From assembly GCA_964525015.1 (NCBI GenBank), contig CAZGFY010000006.1, positions 19,236 through 83,235 on the forward strand: 64,000 nt of DNA. Direction: 5' to 3'. Origin of the DNA: RGIG3102 sp964525015. GTDB lineage: Bacteria > Bacillota > Clostridia > Oscillospirales > Ruminococcaceae. The notes below the pieces were generated by a model that made no database searches, was not told the DNA's origin, and was given only the letters and a program-made list of their open reading frames with translations. Position numbers and translations under genes: made by a program. Below are positions 24,808 to 33,385 of this stretch, in pieces (the stretch's first letter is position 1; each line of letters starts with the position of its first letter).

Positions 24808-26817
24808 ATGAGCTCTAAAAAGGTTTTAAATGCAAGAATAAATGTGCTTGTAATTGTAGTATTACTGATTTTTTCAGCTTTTATTGCGCGTTTAGTGCAA
24901 TTTCAAGTTGTAGATGGTGATGAATACTATGAAATGTCCAATTCTGTTGTTTTAGTTAATCAAAATATAGAAGCTTCAAGAGGAGATATAGTAGATACTA
25001 ATGGAGAATATATAGCCACTACTCACCCAGTTTTTAATGTAACACTAAACTCGGTGTATTTTGATTTTTCACAGGTTAATCAAAGATTATACGAAGTATT
25101 AGAAATATTAAATGCACAAGGAGAAGAAATTAATGATTTACTCCCTTTAAGTTATGAATATCCATATATATTTAATGAAAATCAAGACTCTGAAATAGCA
25201 AGAGTTAAATCTACTTACAATTTAAATGTTTATGCAACTGAAGAAAATATAATGGACAAGCTTATTGAAACTTATGAGCTGGAAGAATTTCCACAAAGTT
25301 ATCAAAGGCAGATAGCAGGACTTCGCTATACAATGGAAAGAGAAGGCTTTTCAGCCGCATATCCATTTAATATTGCAAAAAATGTTTCGAGCGAAACGGC
25401 AACGATTATTAGTGAGTATTCAAGAGAACTTTCTGGAGTTGAGATTATTCAAAGTAGCGATAGATACTATGAAAATGGAACATTAATTCCACATATTCTA
25501 GGAACACTTGGCCCAATTTATGCTGAAGAATATACTGAATTAAAAGAACAAGGCTATAAAATGAATGACATTATAGGAAAAAATGGTCTTGAAAAAACAT
25601 ACGAATCATATTTAAAAGGTGAAGATGGTGCACTTCAAATAGAAAAAAACAAAAATGGTGAAATTTTAAATCAAACAATAATAACTGAGCCAGAGCCAGG
25701 GGAAACAATTAAGCTCACTATAGATAATGAGTTGCAATTAGCTGTAAATGATATTGCAAAAGCACAGATGGAATATCTACAAGCAAGAGAAGCTGGTTGG
25801 GGCAAGGAAACATCGGGTGTGTCAATTGTTGTACTCGATGTAGATACTGGTGGGATTTTAGCTAGTACAACATATCCTAGCTATGATTTGAATGAATACT
25901 ATAATAAATACACTGAATATCTAAACGATGAATTAAACCCATTATTTAATAGGGCAATCCAAGGAACATATCGCCCAGGTTCGGTTTTTAAAATGGTTGT
26001 GGCTTCAGCAGGATTACAAGAAGGACTTATAACTGAAACTAGCACATACCATTGTAAAGGGCATTATGATTATTACACGGTAGAAGAGTGGGGCGGCCCT
26101 CTTCCAAGTTGTGCAGGAGGAGTTGCACACGGTGTTATAAATGTTGAACAGGCACTACAAGTTAGCTGTAATACATTTTTTTATGATTTAGGCAGACAGC
26201 TTGGGATAGATACTATAAATGAAATGGCAAATAACTATGGGTTTGGTGTTGAAACAGGAATTGAAACTGGAGAAAATATAGGAATATTATCAAGTCCTGA
26301 ATTTCGCCTAGAAATGGGGATGGAATGGAATGCAGGTGACGTTATTCAAGCTTCAATTGGACAGCTAGATACCCAAGTTACCACACTACAACTTGCAACA
26401 TATGCAAATACCATAGCAAATGATGGTGCAAGACTTGAGACGCATATAGTTAAAGCAATAGAAACTTTTGATGGTAGTGAAATTATTTATGAAACTCCTG
26501 TTAATACGCTTAGTGTAATTGAAGATAATGCAAATATTTTTGACACATTAGAAGATGGTATGGTTCTCGCTTCAACTTCGGGTAATGCAGGATTATTTAT
26601 GAGTGAGCTTCCATATAGCGTTGCCACTAAAACTGGTACAGCTCAAGTTTCAGGAGATTTATATAATGCAACAATGGTTGCCTATGGGCCAGTGGAGAAT
26701 CCTGAAATAGCAATAGCTGTAATCGGTGAAAAAGCTGGTAATGGATACAACCTAGCATTTGCAGTTAAAGAGATATTTTTAGCATATGATAATATTAAAT
26801 TAGAAAGAGAAGGCTAG
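24808..26817 (+). CDS. mrdA: Penicillin-binding protein 2 (elongation transpeptidase)
   Basis: The 669-residue class B PBP has one N-terminal membrane anchor (about 12-31), a pedestal dimerisation domain (ASRGDIVDTNGEYIA) and a transpeptidase domain. The active-site motifs are complete: PGSVFKM (SxxK), the SCN triad in VSCNTFFYDLG and KTGTAQ (KTG). It cross-links peptidoglycan in lateral growth with RodA, MreC and MreD. AAAGGAG precedes the ATG. It ends the mre run; rodA is not in this window. Confidence 0.94.
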   Translation: MSSKKVLNARINVLVIVVLLIFSAFIARLVQFQVVDGDEYYEMSNSVVLVNQNIEASRGDIVDTNGEYIATTHPVFNVTLNSVYFDFSQVNQRLYEVLEILNAQGEEINDLLPLSYEYPYIFNENQDSEIARVKSTYNLNVYATEENIMDKLIETYELEEFPQSYQRQIAGLRYTMEREGFSAAYPFNIAKNVSSETATIISEYSRELSGVEIIQSSDRYYENGTLIPHILGTLGPIYAEEYTELKEQGYKMNDIIGKNGLEKTYESYLKGEDGALQIEKNKNGEILNQTIITEPEPGETIKLTIDNELQLAVNDIAKAQMEYLQAREAGWGKETSGVSIVVLDVDTGGILASTTYPSYDLNEYYNKYTEYLNDELNPLFNRAIQGTYRPGSVFKMVVASAGLQEGLITETSTYHCKGHYDYYTVEEWGGPLPSCAGGVAHGVINVEQALQVSCNTFFYDLGRQLGIDTINEMANNYGFGVETGIETGENIGILSSPEFRLEMGMEWNAGDVIQASIGQLDTQVTTLQLATYANTIANDGARLETHIVKAIETFDGSEIIYETPVNTLSVIEDNANIFDTLEDGMVLASTSGNAGLFMSELPYSVATKTGTAQVSGDLYNATMVAYGPVENPEIAIAVIGEKAGNGYNLAFAVKEIFLAYDNIKLEREG

Positions 26818-26909
26818 TGTATAAAATACATTGAATTATCTAAGTAAGAGATAAACGGAATTGACTAAAATTTTACAAAAATTTTGTGAAATAAGTTTAT
26901 TTATTGATA

Positions 26910-26938
26910 TTGTTAAAAGTTAAAAATTGTGATATACT
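26910..26938 (+). promoter_or_regulatory. Sigma-A-type promoter of minD-like gene
   Basis: TTGTTA, 17 bases, TATACT, about 52 bases before the start of the MinD-like gene, in the 172-base gap after pbp2. Confidence 0.6.
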
Positions 26939-26989
26939 ATATATTAGGATAAATATATATGGTATTGTAAAGATAAAAAAGAGGTTATA

Positions 26990-27721
26990 ATGGCAGAAAT
27001 TATAATGATAGCATCAGGAAAAGGGGGAACAGGGAAAAGTACTTTTTCGGTGTTCTTTTCAAATGAATTAGCTTTACTTAATAAAAAAGTTTTGTTAATT
27101 GAGCTAGACGCTGGGCTTCGTAGCTTAGACGTTATAGCTGGTATAACTGATAAGGCTATATATGATATTGGAGACATTTTGCTTGAAAGAGCAGATATTA
27201 AAAAGGTGTTAGTAAAATCAAATACAAATGAAAATCTTGATTTTATATGTGCACCTTATAAGGATGAAAAATTACCATTTGAAAATATTGAAAAATTAAT
27301 TAAAAATGTTTATAAAGAGTATGATTATATTATCTTTGATACAGCAGCAGGAATAGGGGAAGCATTTTTGGCAGCTAGAGATGTTAGCGACACTGTGATT
27401 ATAGTTTCAACGGCAGATTTAGTTAGTGTAAGAGATGCGAAAATAATTTCAGATGCTTGTTATCAATATGGGATTATTAATATAAGGCTAGTAATAAATA
27501 AATTTTCAAAATCACTTTTTTTAAAAACAGACTTTACAGATTTAGATGCAGTAATTGATGAAGTTTCAGCACAACTATTAGGAGTTATTCCATATTCGAA
27601 TAATATAATTTCATCATCACAACTTGGAAAACAACTACCAAACGACTCAGTAGGAAAAAAAGTTTATAATGCCATTGCAAATAGATTTATTGGCAATTAT
27701 ATTCAAATGCAGATACAGTGA
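26990..27721 (+). CDS. minD: MinD-like septum-site ATPase, short form
   Basis: The 243-residue ParA/MinD ATPase has the deviant Walker A ASGKGGTGKST, the ELDAGLRSLDVIAG switch region and IIFDTAAGIGE Walker B, aligning well with MinD. MinD normally sits on the membrane and, with MinC, blocks FtsZ assembly away from midcell. Two things are odd. The protein ends about 25 residues early (NRFIGNYIQMQIQ), so the C-terminal amphipathic membrane-targeting helix is not apparent. And minC, usually between pbp2 and minD in Clostridia, is missing. It has its own promoter, and mgsA follows directly. It may be a repurposed MinD/ParA. Confidence 0.85.
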   Translation: MAEIIMIASGKGGTGKSTFSVFFSNELALLNKKVLLIELDAGLRSLDVIAGITDKAIYDIGDILLERADIKKVLVKSNTNENLDFICAPYKDEKLPFENIEKLIKNVYKEYDYIIFDTAAGIGEAFLAARDVSDTVIIVSTADLVSVRDAKIISDACYQYGIINIRLVINKFSKSLFLKTDFTDLDAVIDEVSAQLLGVIPYSNNIISSSQLGKQLPNDSVGKKVYNAIANRFIGNYIQMQIQ

Positions 27722-27738
27722 ATTTAGGAGGAATTAAG

Positions 27739-28152
27739 ATGAATATAGCATTAATAGCACACGATAAGAAAAAAGAACTTATGGTTCAGTTTTGTATTGC
27801 GTATAGTGGGATTTTAGCAAAACATAATATTCTAGCAACAGGAGTGACAGGGAAAATGGTTGCAGAATCAACTGGACTTAAAGTGCATAGATTTTATAGC
27901 GGCTCTCAAGGGGGCGACCAGCAAATAGCTGCGAGATTGCAATATAATGAAATAGATATGCTTTTGTTTTTTAGAGATGCTATTTCAGCAAAGCCAACAG
28001 AGCCAAATGAAATGAATTTATTAAGGCTTTGTGATGAAAACAATATCCCAGTAGCAACTAATATTGCAACAGCTGAGGTTTTAATACACGGATTAGATAG
28101 AGGCGATTTAGATTGGAGAAATATTGTTAATCCTAAAAACAATAGCTTTTAA
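27739..28152 (+). CDS. mgsA: Methylglyoxal synthase
   Basis: The 137-residue cytoplasmic enzyme turns dihydroxyacetone phosphate into methylglyoxal and phosphate, a bypass that frees phosphate. MNIALIAHDKKKELMVQF, ATGVTGKMV (phosphate loop), GSQGGDQQIAARL and LLFFRDA with the catalytic aspartate are all present, and VATNIATAEVLIHGL ends the domain. I use the ATG at 27739, preceded by AGGAGG; an in-frame GTG overlapping the minD stop would put that site inside the gene. The minD-mgsA order is common in Clostridia. Confidence 0.95.
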   Translation: MNIALIAHDKKKELMVQFCIAYSGILAKHNILATGVTGKMVAESTGLKVHRFYSGSQGGDQQIAARLQYNEIDMLLFFRDAISAKPTEPNEMNLLRLCDENNIPVATNIATAEVLIHGLDRGDLDWRNIVNPKNNSF

Positions 28153-28229
28153 AATTAAAAGATTATCACCATTAATTATTATGTAGCTTCATATTAAAGC
28201 TAAAATATTCAAAAGGAGATGGTTTATTT

Positions 28230-28439
28230 ATGAATTATAGATGTGTTAAATGTCATAATGACACATATGAACTAGAGCATTTTACTAACATAAGTAAAGA
28301 ATTAACAAGAATATTTAATCAGCAAAATAAAAAATTTATCGCTATTAGCTGTACCGAATGTGGGTACACAGAGTTTTATAAAGTTAAGATGGACTTTAAA
28401 AAGGGCGATAAATATACTAATGAAGTGAATGGTATATAA
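28230..28439 (+). CDS. Small zinc-ribbon protein (DUF2082-like)
   Basis: The 69 residues carry two Cys pairs, YRCVKCHN near the N-terminus and SCTECGYTEFYK in the middle, forming one zinc ribbon, as in the DUF2082 family of small putative nucleic-acid-binding proteins. No other domain is present. AAAAGGAGA lies 11 bases before the ATG. It follows mgsA by 77 bases and is closed by tandem terminators, so it ends the division/shape block. The function is unknown. Confidence 0.75.
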   Translation: MNYRCVKCHNDTYELEHFTNISKELTRIFNQQNKKFIAISCTECGYTEFYKVKMDFKKGDKYTNEVNGI

Positions 28440-28472
28440 AATATATAAATGATTTTAATAAATAAACAGATA

Positions 28473-28508
28473 AAAAACAGCAGTATCTTTTTAGTTACTG
28501 CTGTTTTT
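28473..28508. terminator. Bidirectional terminator
   Basis: AAAAACAGCAGTA and TACTGCTGTTTTT form a perfect 13-bp stem with a 10-base loop, with A/T runs on both sides; it closes the zinc-ribbon gene and the opposing two-component operon. Confidence 0.85.
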
Positions 28509-28522
28509 AAGTTTTTAAGATG

Positions 28523-28565
28523 TTATAGTAAAATATAATTATTAGTATGTTTACTATAATTTTTT
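28523..28565 (+). terminator. Second terminator-like hairpin
   Basis: TTATAGTAAA and TTTACTATAA (10 bp, 17-base loop) followed by six T, 15 bases past the first terminator. It is probably a backup for plus-strand transcripts. Confidence 0.55.
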
Positions 28566-28586
28566 GATTTAGAATAGCAAAGTTTT

Positions 28587-28757
28587 TTATAAAATAGTGT
28601 ATTCTAGCATTTCATATCTTAGGCGAGAGCCTATGTTTATTTCTAATGGAAGAAGTGCCATTGCGATCATAAATAAATCATCAGATTTTTCATCAGTTCT
28701 TTCTAAATAGGCATAATCGCCCCTAATATCTTTTACAATATATTCTTTTGGTTCCAT
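28587..28757 (-). CDS. Small conserved protein of 56 residues, DUF3006-like
   Basis: A short gene reading MEPKEYIVKDIRGDYAYLER, then an acidic turn, FMIAMALLPLEINIGSRLRYE and MLEYTIL. The pattern (short beta strand, GDYA, acidic turn, LLP, G-x-x-L) resembles small SH3-like DUF3006 proteins. GAAAGGAAATC precedes the ATG. It starts 28 bases after the histidine kinase stop and shares its transcript, which ends at the bidirectional terminator. No function is known, and the family match is by eye. Confidence 0.7.
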   Translation of the reverse strand: MEPKEYIVKDIRGDYAYLERTDEKSDDLFMIAMALLPLEINIGSRLRYEMLEYTIL

Positions 28758-28785
28758 TTGTGATTTCCTTTCTTTTAGTTAAAAA

Positions 28786-30228
28786 TTAATTAATAGGGAT
28801 TGTAAAAATAAACTCAACTCCATTTTCTTTGTTCAAAGCTTGATATTCACCATAGTGATTTTCAATTATTGTTTTAACGATATATAACCCCAGCCCAACG
28901 TTGCTACCATCTTTTCGGGTTCTTGATTTATCAGATTTAAAAAAGCTTTCCCAGATATGATTTAAATCTTCACAAGGAATATGTTCGCCTTCATTGAAAA
29001 CAGAAAATATAGCATTATTATCATTTTTATATAATGAAATTTTAATAATATCTTTATTTTTAGTATGAGAAATAGCGTTAGTTATAAAGTTGCTCATTGC
29101 TTGAGAAAGATAATATTTATCCCCTTTAAGTATTACATTATCCTGCACATTAATAATTAAATTATGTTTTTCTAAAATAGGCTTTAATTTTTCAATTTCG
29201 TGTAGTGCAGTGATTGAAAAATCTATTTCTTCAAGATTTAGTTTAGAAAGTCCATTTTCTAAATTAGATATATCTAGTAAATCCCGAACCATTTTATCTA
29301 TCCTTGAAACCTCTTCGATTATAGTATCATAATAAAAGGTTTTATCAATTCCTGCAATATCTTCTTTTAGATTTTGAGAATACATACTTAAAATTGCAAG
29401 TGGAGTTTTCATTTCATGTGACACATTTGCAACAAACTCTCGGCGCATAGTTTCTAACTTTTTTTGATATTCAGATTCTTCTCGAAGTTTTTGATTTGCT
29501 AAATTTAAACTTATGATATTTTCATTTAGCTTTTTAGACATACTATTAATACTGCTAGCAAGATTTTTAAGTTCTATAATTTTAATATCTTCATTAGCAA
29601 ATTTTGAGAAATTTAAATTTGCTAAATCAAAGGACACTTTTTCAATTTCTTCAATCGGCTTAGTTATGCTTTTAGAAATTCTAAGCGATAAAAACACTCC
29701 AATTAAAGCTATAACAATTGAAATATAGATTGTAATATTTGTAAAAAAGCTTGTGGCACTTTGGATGGATTGCGTTGGCACTTGCATACTAACATAGATA
29801 TCTTGACTAGAATAATCAAATTTTCCAACAAGGTATGTTACTGCATTTTCATCATTTTCAGGAAATTCAAAAACTGTTGGAGTATCAAGATACTCTTCAT
29901 CAGAAAAAGTGATAACTAAATTTGGCAAAGCTTGATAGTCGTGCGAAAAGTATTTTTGCTCAGTTATATACAAAATTCTATTCGCAGTAGATATTTGAAC
30001 CCTTACATTTTCATTGTTTTCTATATCAAAAGTATTATTTATAACACTTTCATAACTTCCATCAAAATTTTCTTTAATTGAATTAAAAGTTTCAAGCATT
30101 AAATCTTCTTTATAATCTTTATAAAGACTATTTGCAAAAAATGAATAAAAAACGACTTGAAAAATAAGGCTCATTAGAATAAGGCTTGAAAAAGCAAGAA
30201 GAATTTTATTCTTAATTGTTATTTTCAT
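28786..30228 (-). CDS. Sensor histidine kinase
   Basis: The 480 residues show an N-terminal helix (about 8-30), an extracytoplasmic sensor domain (about 31-160), a second helix (about 162-184), a HAMP linker (KSITKPIEEIEKVS), then FVANVSHEMKTPLAIL with phosphorylated H271, and the ATPase domain with MSNFITNAISHT (N box), GLGLYIVKTII (G box) and HIPCEDLNHIWESFFK (F box). It should sense an envelope signal and phosphorylate the response regulator 34 bases upstream. The divergent gene is an HtrA protease, the target in the CssRS secretion-stress system, so misfolded exported protein is a likely signal by analogy. Confidence 0.93.
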   Translation of the reverse strand: MKITIKNKILLAFSSLILMSLIFQVVFYSFFANSLYKDYKEDLMLETFNSIKENFDGSYESVINNTFDIENNENVRVQISTANRILYITEQKYFSHDYQALPNLVITFSDEEYLDTPTVFEFPENDENAVTYLVGKFDYSSQDIYVSMQVPTQSIQSATSFFTNITIYISIVIALIGVFLSLRISKSITKPIEEIEKVSFDLANLNFSKFANEDIKIIELKNLASSINSMSKKLNENIISLNLANQKLREESEYQKKLETMRREFVANVSHEMKTPLAILSMYSQNLKEDIAGIDKTFYYDTIIEEVSRIDKMVRDLLDISNLENGLSKLNLEEIDFSITALHEIEKLKPILEKHNLIINVQDNVILKGDKYYLSQAMSNFITNAISHTKNKDIIKISLYKNDNNAIFSVFNEGEHIPCEDLNHIWESFFKSDKSRTRKDGSNVGLGLYIVKTIIENHYGEYQALNKENGVEFIFTIPIN

Positions 30229-30261
30229 TTTTAATTTTATCTCCTTTTTATTTTGAAATAA

Positions 30262-30945
30262 TTATATTTCAAATTTATACCCAACTCGGTGAACTGTTTT
30301 TATAAATTTTGAGCTATCTAAAAGTTTAATTCGTATTTGTTTAATATGAGTATCAACAGTTCTAAAATCTCCATCAAAATCATAACCCCAAACAGCGTTT
30401 AATAATTGCTCTCTTGAGAAAATTTGTTTTTGATTATTCATTAAAAATAATAATAAATCAAATTCACGCTTAGTTAATTCAATCTCTTTATCATCAATAA
30501 AAAACATTCTTTTGGCAGCGTTTATTCTAATATTTTCTAAAATTAAATCTTCGGATTTAATTTTCCCACTCCTTTTTAAAACAGCTTCTATTCTAGCTAA
30601 AAGAATTGAGAGAGAATAAGGCTTTATTATATAATCATCAGCTCCATCACTAAAGCTAGAAAGCTGTGAAGTTTCTTCTCCTTTTGCCGTTAGCATTATA
30701 ACTGGTGTAGAGTTTTTATGTGTTCTAATTTCTTTCAAAACCCCGTAACCATCAAGTATTGGCATCATTATATCAAGCAAAATTAAATCAATTATATTGT
30801 TGTTTTCATAAAAAATATCTAAGGCTTCTTGTCCGTTTTCGGCTATTAAAATATGATAATTATTAGCAGTGAGAAAGTCTTTTAATCCGCGAAGCATTCT
30901 AGTTTCATCATCAACTACTAAAATACAAATTTTATTATTAATCAT
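30262..30945 (-). CDS. OmpR/PhoB family response regulator
   Basis: The 227 residues comprise a receiver domain with acidic pair VDDE, phosphoacceptor D58 (LILLDIMMP), switch VIMLTAKG with its lysine, then a winged helix (LTKREFDLLLFLMNNQKQIFSREQLLNAVWGYDFDGDFRTVDTHIKQIRIKL). It pairs with the downstream histidine kinase. AAAGGAG precedes the ATG. It likely activates the divergent htrA gene; 10-bp-spaced TTCACA/TTACACA direct repeats in the shared intergenic region fit tandem binding of this family. Confidence 0.94.
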   Translation of the reverse strand: MINNKICILVVDDETRMLRGLKDFLTANNYHILIAENGQEALDIFYENNNIIDLILLDIMMPILDGYGVLKEIRTHKNSTPVIMLTAKGEETSQLSSFSDGADDYIIKPYSLSILLARIEAVLKRSGKIKSEDLILENIRINAAKRMFFIDDKEIELTKREFDLLLFLMNNQKQIFSREQLLNAVWGYDFDGDFRTVDTHIKQIRIKLLDSSKFIKTVHRVGYKFEI

Positions 30946-31030
30946 AAAAATATTCTCCTTTAAATAAATTATATTATACCTTTATATTATCAGCTAATAA
31001 TGATGTAAATGTGATATGAAATGTTTTATA

Positions 31031-31047
31031 TTCACATTACTTACACA
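31031..31047. promoter_or_regulatory. Direct-repeat candidate response-regulator site
   Basis: TTCACA at 31031 and TTACACA at 31041, 10 bases apart, about 75 bases upstream of the htrA -35. Tandem half-sites one helical turn apart are typical of OmpR-family binding. Confidence 0.35.
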
Positions 31048-31121
31048 AACAAAGCAGAATACATCACAACTATATCAAAATACAAATATAAACTTAAAAT
31101 ACAGAAAACAAATTTCTAGTT

Positions 31122-31151
31122 TTGTGATTTCGCTTTGATGTATAGCATAAT
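31122..31151 (+). promoter_or_regulatory. Candidate htrA promoter
   Basis: TTGTGA, 18 bases, CATAAT, 33 bases before the htrA start. The weak match fits a promoter that needs an activator. Confidence 0.45.
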
Positions 31152-31183
31152 TACAAGATATATAGAAAGGAATAGAGGTATTT

Positions 31184-32476
31184 ATGAATTATAATAATCA
31201 AAATGGATTTAATAGCCAAAATAGTGAAAATGAAATATTTGAAAGCGCTACTTTAACAGTTGTTCCTGAAATAACAATAATGGAAAAAGAAATTAAAGAA
31301 AAAAAGAAACCAAATAAAATTTTTAAAAGAGGGGTTTCACTGCTACTGAGTGCTGCAATTTTCGGAAGTGTGGCAGGGGGAAGCTTTTATGGTGTTAATT
31401 CATTTTTAGAAGAGAAAAATCAAAATAATATGATTGGTCAAGATATTGCAAATAATGTTTCACAAAATGAGATTACTCCAATGACTGACACAAAATTATC
31501 AGTTGCACAAGTGGCAGAAAATTCTAGTAATGCAATGGTTTCAATTACTAATAATGGGGTTCAAGCAGTTCAATCATTTTTTGGAACTGGATATCAAGAG
31601 GCTTCTTCTGCTGGCTCAGGAATAATCATTGAAGAAACAGAAGAAGAAATTTATATAGCAACAAACTATCACGTTGTAGAGGATAGCTTAGAGCTTGCTG
31701 TAACATTTTTTAATGATGAAACAGTGATTGCTCAGTATAAAGGTGGGGACAAAAATAATGATATCGCAGTAATATCTGTTAAAAAATCAGATATCACAAG
31801 CAGTACATTAGGTTCAATTTCAATTATTCCAATGGGTAATTCAGAAGAAATTATAATTGGTGAGCAGGTTGTAGCAATTGGGAATGCATTAGGGTATGGA
31901 TTATCAGTAACAAGTGGGTATGTTAGCGCACTAGACAGACCAGTTACTTTAGAAAATAACTACTCAGTAGATATGATTCAAACTGATGCTGCTATAAATC
32001 CTGGTAATAGTGGTGGTGCACTTTTAAATATGCAAGGGGAATTAATTGGAATTAATACAGCGAAAACAGCTCAAACAGACGTTGAGGGGATTGGATATGC
32101 AATACCTATAAGTGATGTTCAAAATTTGATTAATCAAATTATAGAGCTTCCAGATAGAGTGGCTGAGGAAGAAATAGGATATCTTGGAGTGTATACTTCT
32201 AGTATCGATCCAGCAGTAGCTCAAAGTTATAATGTACCACTTGGTGCATATGTTCAAGGTGTTGATGAAGGAACACCAGCAGAAAAAGGCGGAATACTAG
32301 AAAAAGATATAATAACAAAGGTTGAAGGATATGAAATTACAAGCTCTGATAACCTAGCTGAAACCTTAGCTTATTTTAAAGCAGGTACAAAAGTTGAGAT
32401 AACAGTTCAAAGGCCAGTAGAAAATGGATATAGTGAAGTTGTTTTAAATGTTACTCTTGGAACACGTGATGCCTAG
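31184..32476 (+). CDS. htrA: HtrA/DegP-type membrane-anchored serine protease
   Basis: The 430 residues show a cytoplasmic N-terminal tail of about 48 residues, one membrane helix (49-70), then a trypsin-like domain and one C-terminal PDZ domain (about 325-425). The triad is H163 (TNYHVVEDS), D193 (NNDIAVIS) and S276 (NPGNSGGAL). HtrA degrades or refolds misfolded proteins outside the membrane. Its gene is divergent from a two-component pair and ends at a 20-bp-stem terminator. Membrane topology and single PDZ match HtrA of Bacillus, where CssRS controls it. Confidence 0.93.
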   Translation: MNYNNQNGFNSQNSENEIFESATLTVVPEITIMEKEIKEKKKPNKIFKRGVSLLLSAAIFGSVAGGSFYGVNSFLEEKNQNNMIGQDIANNVSQNEITPMTDTKLSVAQVAENSSNAMVSITNNGVQAVQSFFGTGYQEASSAGSGIIIEETEEEIYIATNYHVVEDSLELAVTFFNDETVIAQYKGGDKNNDIAVISVKKSDITSSTLGSISIIPMGNSEEIIIGEQVVAIGNALGYGLSVTSGYVSALDRPVTLENNYSVDMIQTDAAINPGNSGGALLNMQGELIGINTAKTAQTDVEGIGYAIPISDVQNLINQIIELPDRVAEEEIGYLGVYTSSIDPAVAQSYNVPLGAYVQGVDEGTPAEKGGILEKDIITKVEGYEITSSDNLAETLAYFKAGTKVEITVQRPVENGYSEVVLNVTLGTRDA

Positions 32477-32544
32477 AATATAAAGTTTTTTGATATCTTT
32501 ATTGAAAAGGTCTGGTATGTAAAACACGATGCTAAATTTATAAA

Positions 32545-32590
32545 AACTCAAGAAAACAGGTGTGGATTTTCACACCTGTTTTCTTGAGTT
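32545..32590. terminator. Convergent bidirectional terminator, 20-bp perfect stem
   Basis: Arms 32545-32564 and 32571-32590 are perfectly complementary with a 6-base loop, between the htrA stop and the opposing stop of the winged-helix gene. A-runs inside and beside the left arm give T-runs on the minus strand. Confidence 0.85.
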
Positions 32591-32593
32591 AGA

Positions 32594-33328
32594 TTATATA
32601 ATTAAAGAGTATGTATAACTGTTTTTTATTTTGCCAGTTCTTTTTAAAAGGTTTAAATCAACTAAAACATTGAGCATATTTCTTGCAGTTTGAATTTTAA
32701 TTTTTAAATTGCTAGATAAATCCTTACTAGTAAAATTACAAGGTAAATTATTAGGGATTAAATTATTTATATCAGCTAAAGAGTTTAACTGAGTTTCAAA
32801 AAGTAGCTCGTTTGGGATTATATCAATTTTGGAATATGATTTTCTCCATTTTTTATTTATTAAATCTAAGCGTGTTTCATTTGCTGTAATCTCGATAATA
32901 TGAAAATTTAAGTTTTCGTTTAAAATGTAAGGTTTAATTTTATAAAATTCATCGAATATATTATAAACACTATTCCTACTTGGAGATTTTCTCACTTTTA
33001 TAATTTCGCCAGTTTCCTCACTGATTGTAGTTATCGTTTTAGTTTTTATAACAGGGTAAACAATTGTTACCGGATACAAATTTAAAAATATATCAAGCTT
33101 TGGTTTTAATTTATCAAAATTACGGCTTTGGATTTCTATTATCTTATCTCCTGTAAAAATATCGGCAATTTTTTTGTTTATTTGATGTTCGATTAAATCA
33201 CCATTTTCTAAAAGATATAGTTTTAAAACTTTATGCACACTTTTTTCAGATAAAAGTCCGATACTATCTTTTGGGGTTTCACTGTTTAAAATATTAACTT
33301 TTGCTTTTTCAAATTTAATTTTATCTAT
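32594..33328 (-). CDS. Conserved hypothetical protein with C-terminal winged helix, ATA start
   Basis: Read from the ATA at 33328 it has 244 residues. The N-terminal half has GLLSEKSVHKVLKLY and then D-I-F...I-I-E-I-Q, a D-xn-E-x-Q order like PD-(D/E)xK nuclease cores. The C-terminal 50 residues (FTSKDLSSNLKIKIQTARNMLNVLVDLNLLKRTG) look like a winged helix. Similar clostridial proteins of unknown function come to mind, but no name is assigned. A perfect GAGGTGA lies 5 bases before ATA; no ATG, GTG or TTG occurs in frame until a GTG 30 codons later that has no ribosome site. A perfect 18-bp palindrome lies just upstream. It is divergent from the macrodomain/SirTM pair and might regulate it. 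Confidence 0.7.
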   Translation of the reverse strand: MDKIKFEKAKVNILNSETPKDSIGLLSEKSVHKVLKLYLLENGDLIEHQINKKIADIFTGDKIIEIQSRNFDKLKPKLDIFLNLYPVTIVYPVIKTKTITTISEETGEIIKVRKSPSRNSVYNIFDEFYKIKPYILNENLNFHIIEITANETRLDLINKKWRKSYSKIDIIPNELLFETQLNSLADINNLIPNNLPCNFTSKDLSSNLKIKIQTARNMLNVLVDLNLLKRTGKIKNSYTYSLII

Positions 33329-33345
33329 TTAAATCACCTCGTTTT

Positions 33346-33363
33346 AGATATGATATCATATCT
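33346..33363. promoter_or_regulatory. Perfect 18-bp palindrome, candidate operator
   Basis: AGATATGATATCATATCT is fully self-complementary. It lies 6 bases upstream of the ribosome site of the minus-strand winged-helix gene and 23 bases upstream of the -35 of the macrodomain operon, so one bound dimer could affect both genes. Confidence 0.55.
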
Positions 33364-33385
33364 TATGTAGGATTTCAATTTTTAA

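Noticed and set aside
27718..27738. GTG start of mgsA overlapping the minD stop
   Set aside because: It would place the strong AGGAGG site inside the gene; the ATG at 27739 gives the normal N-terminus.
32594..33238. GTG 33238 as start of the winged-helix gene
   Set aside because: No ribosome site, and coding-like sequence continues 30 codons upstream to a site with perfect Shine-Dalgarno spacing.
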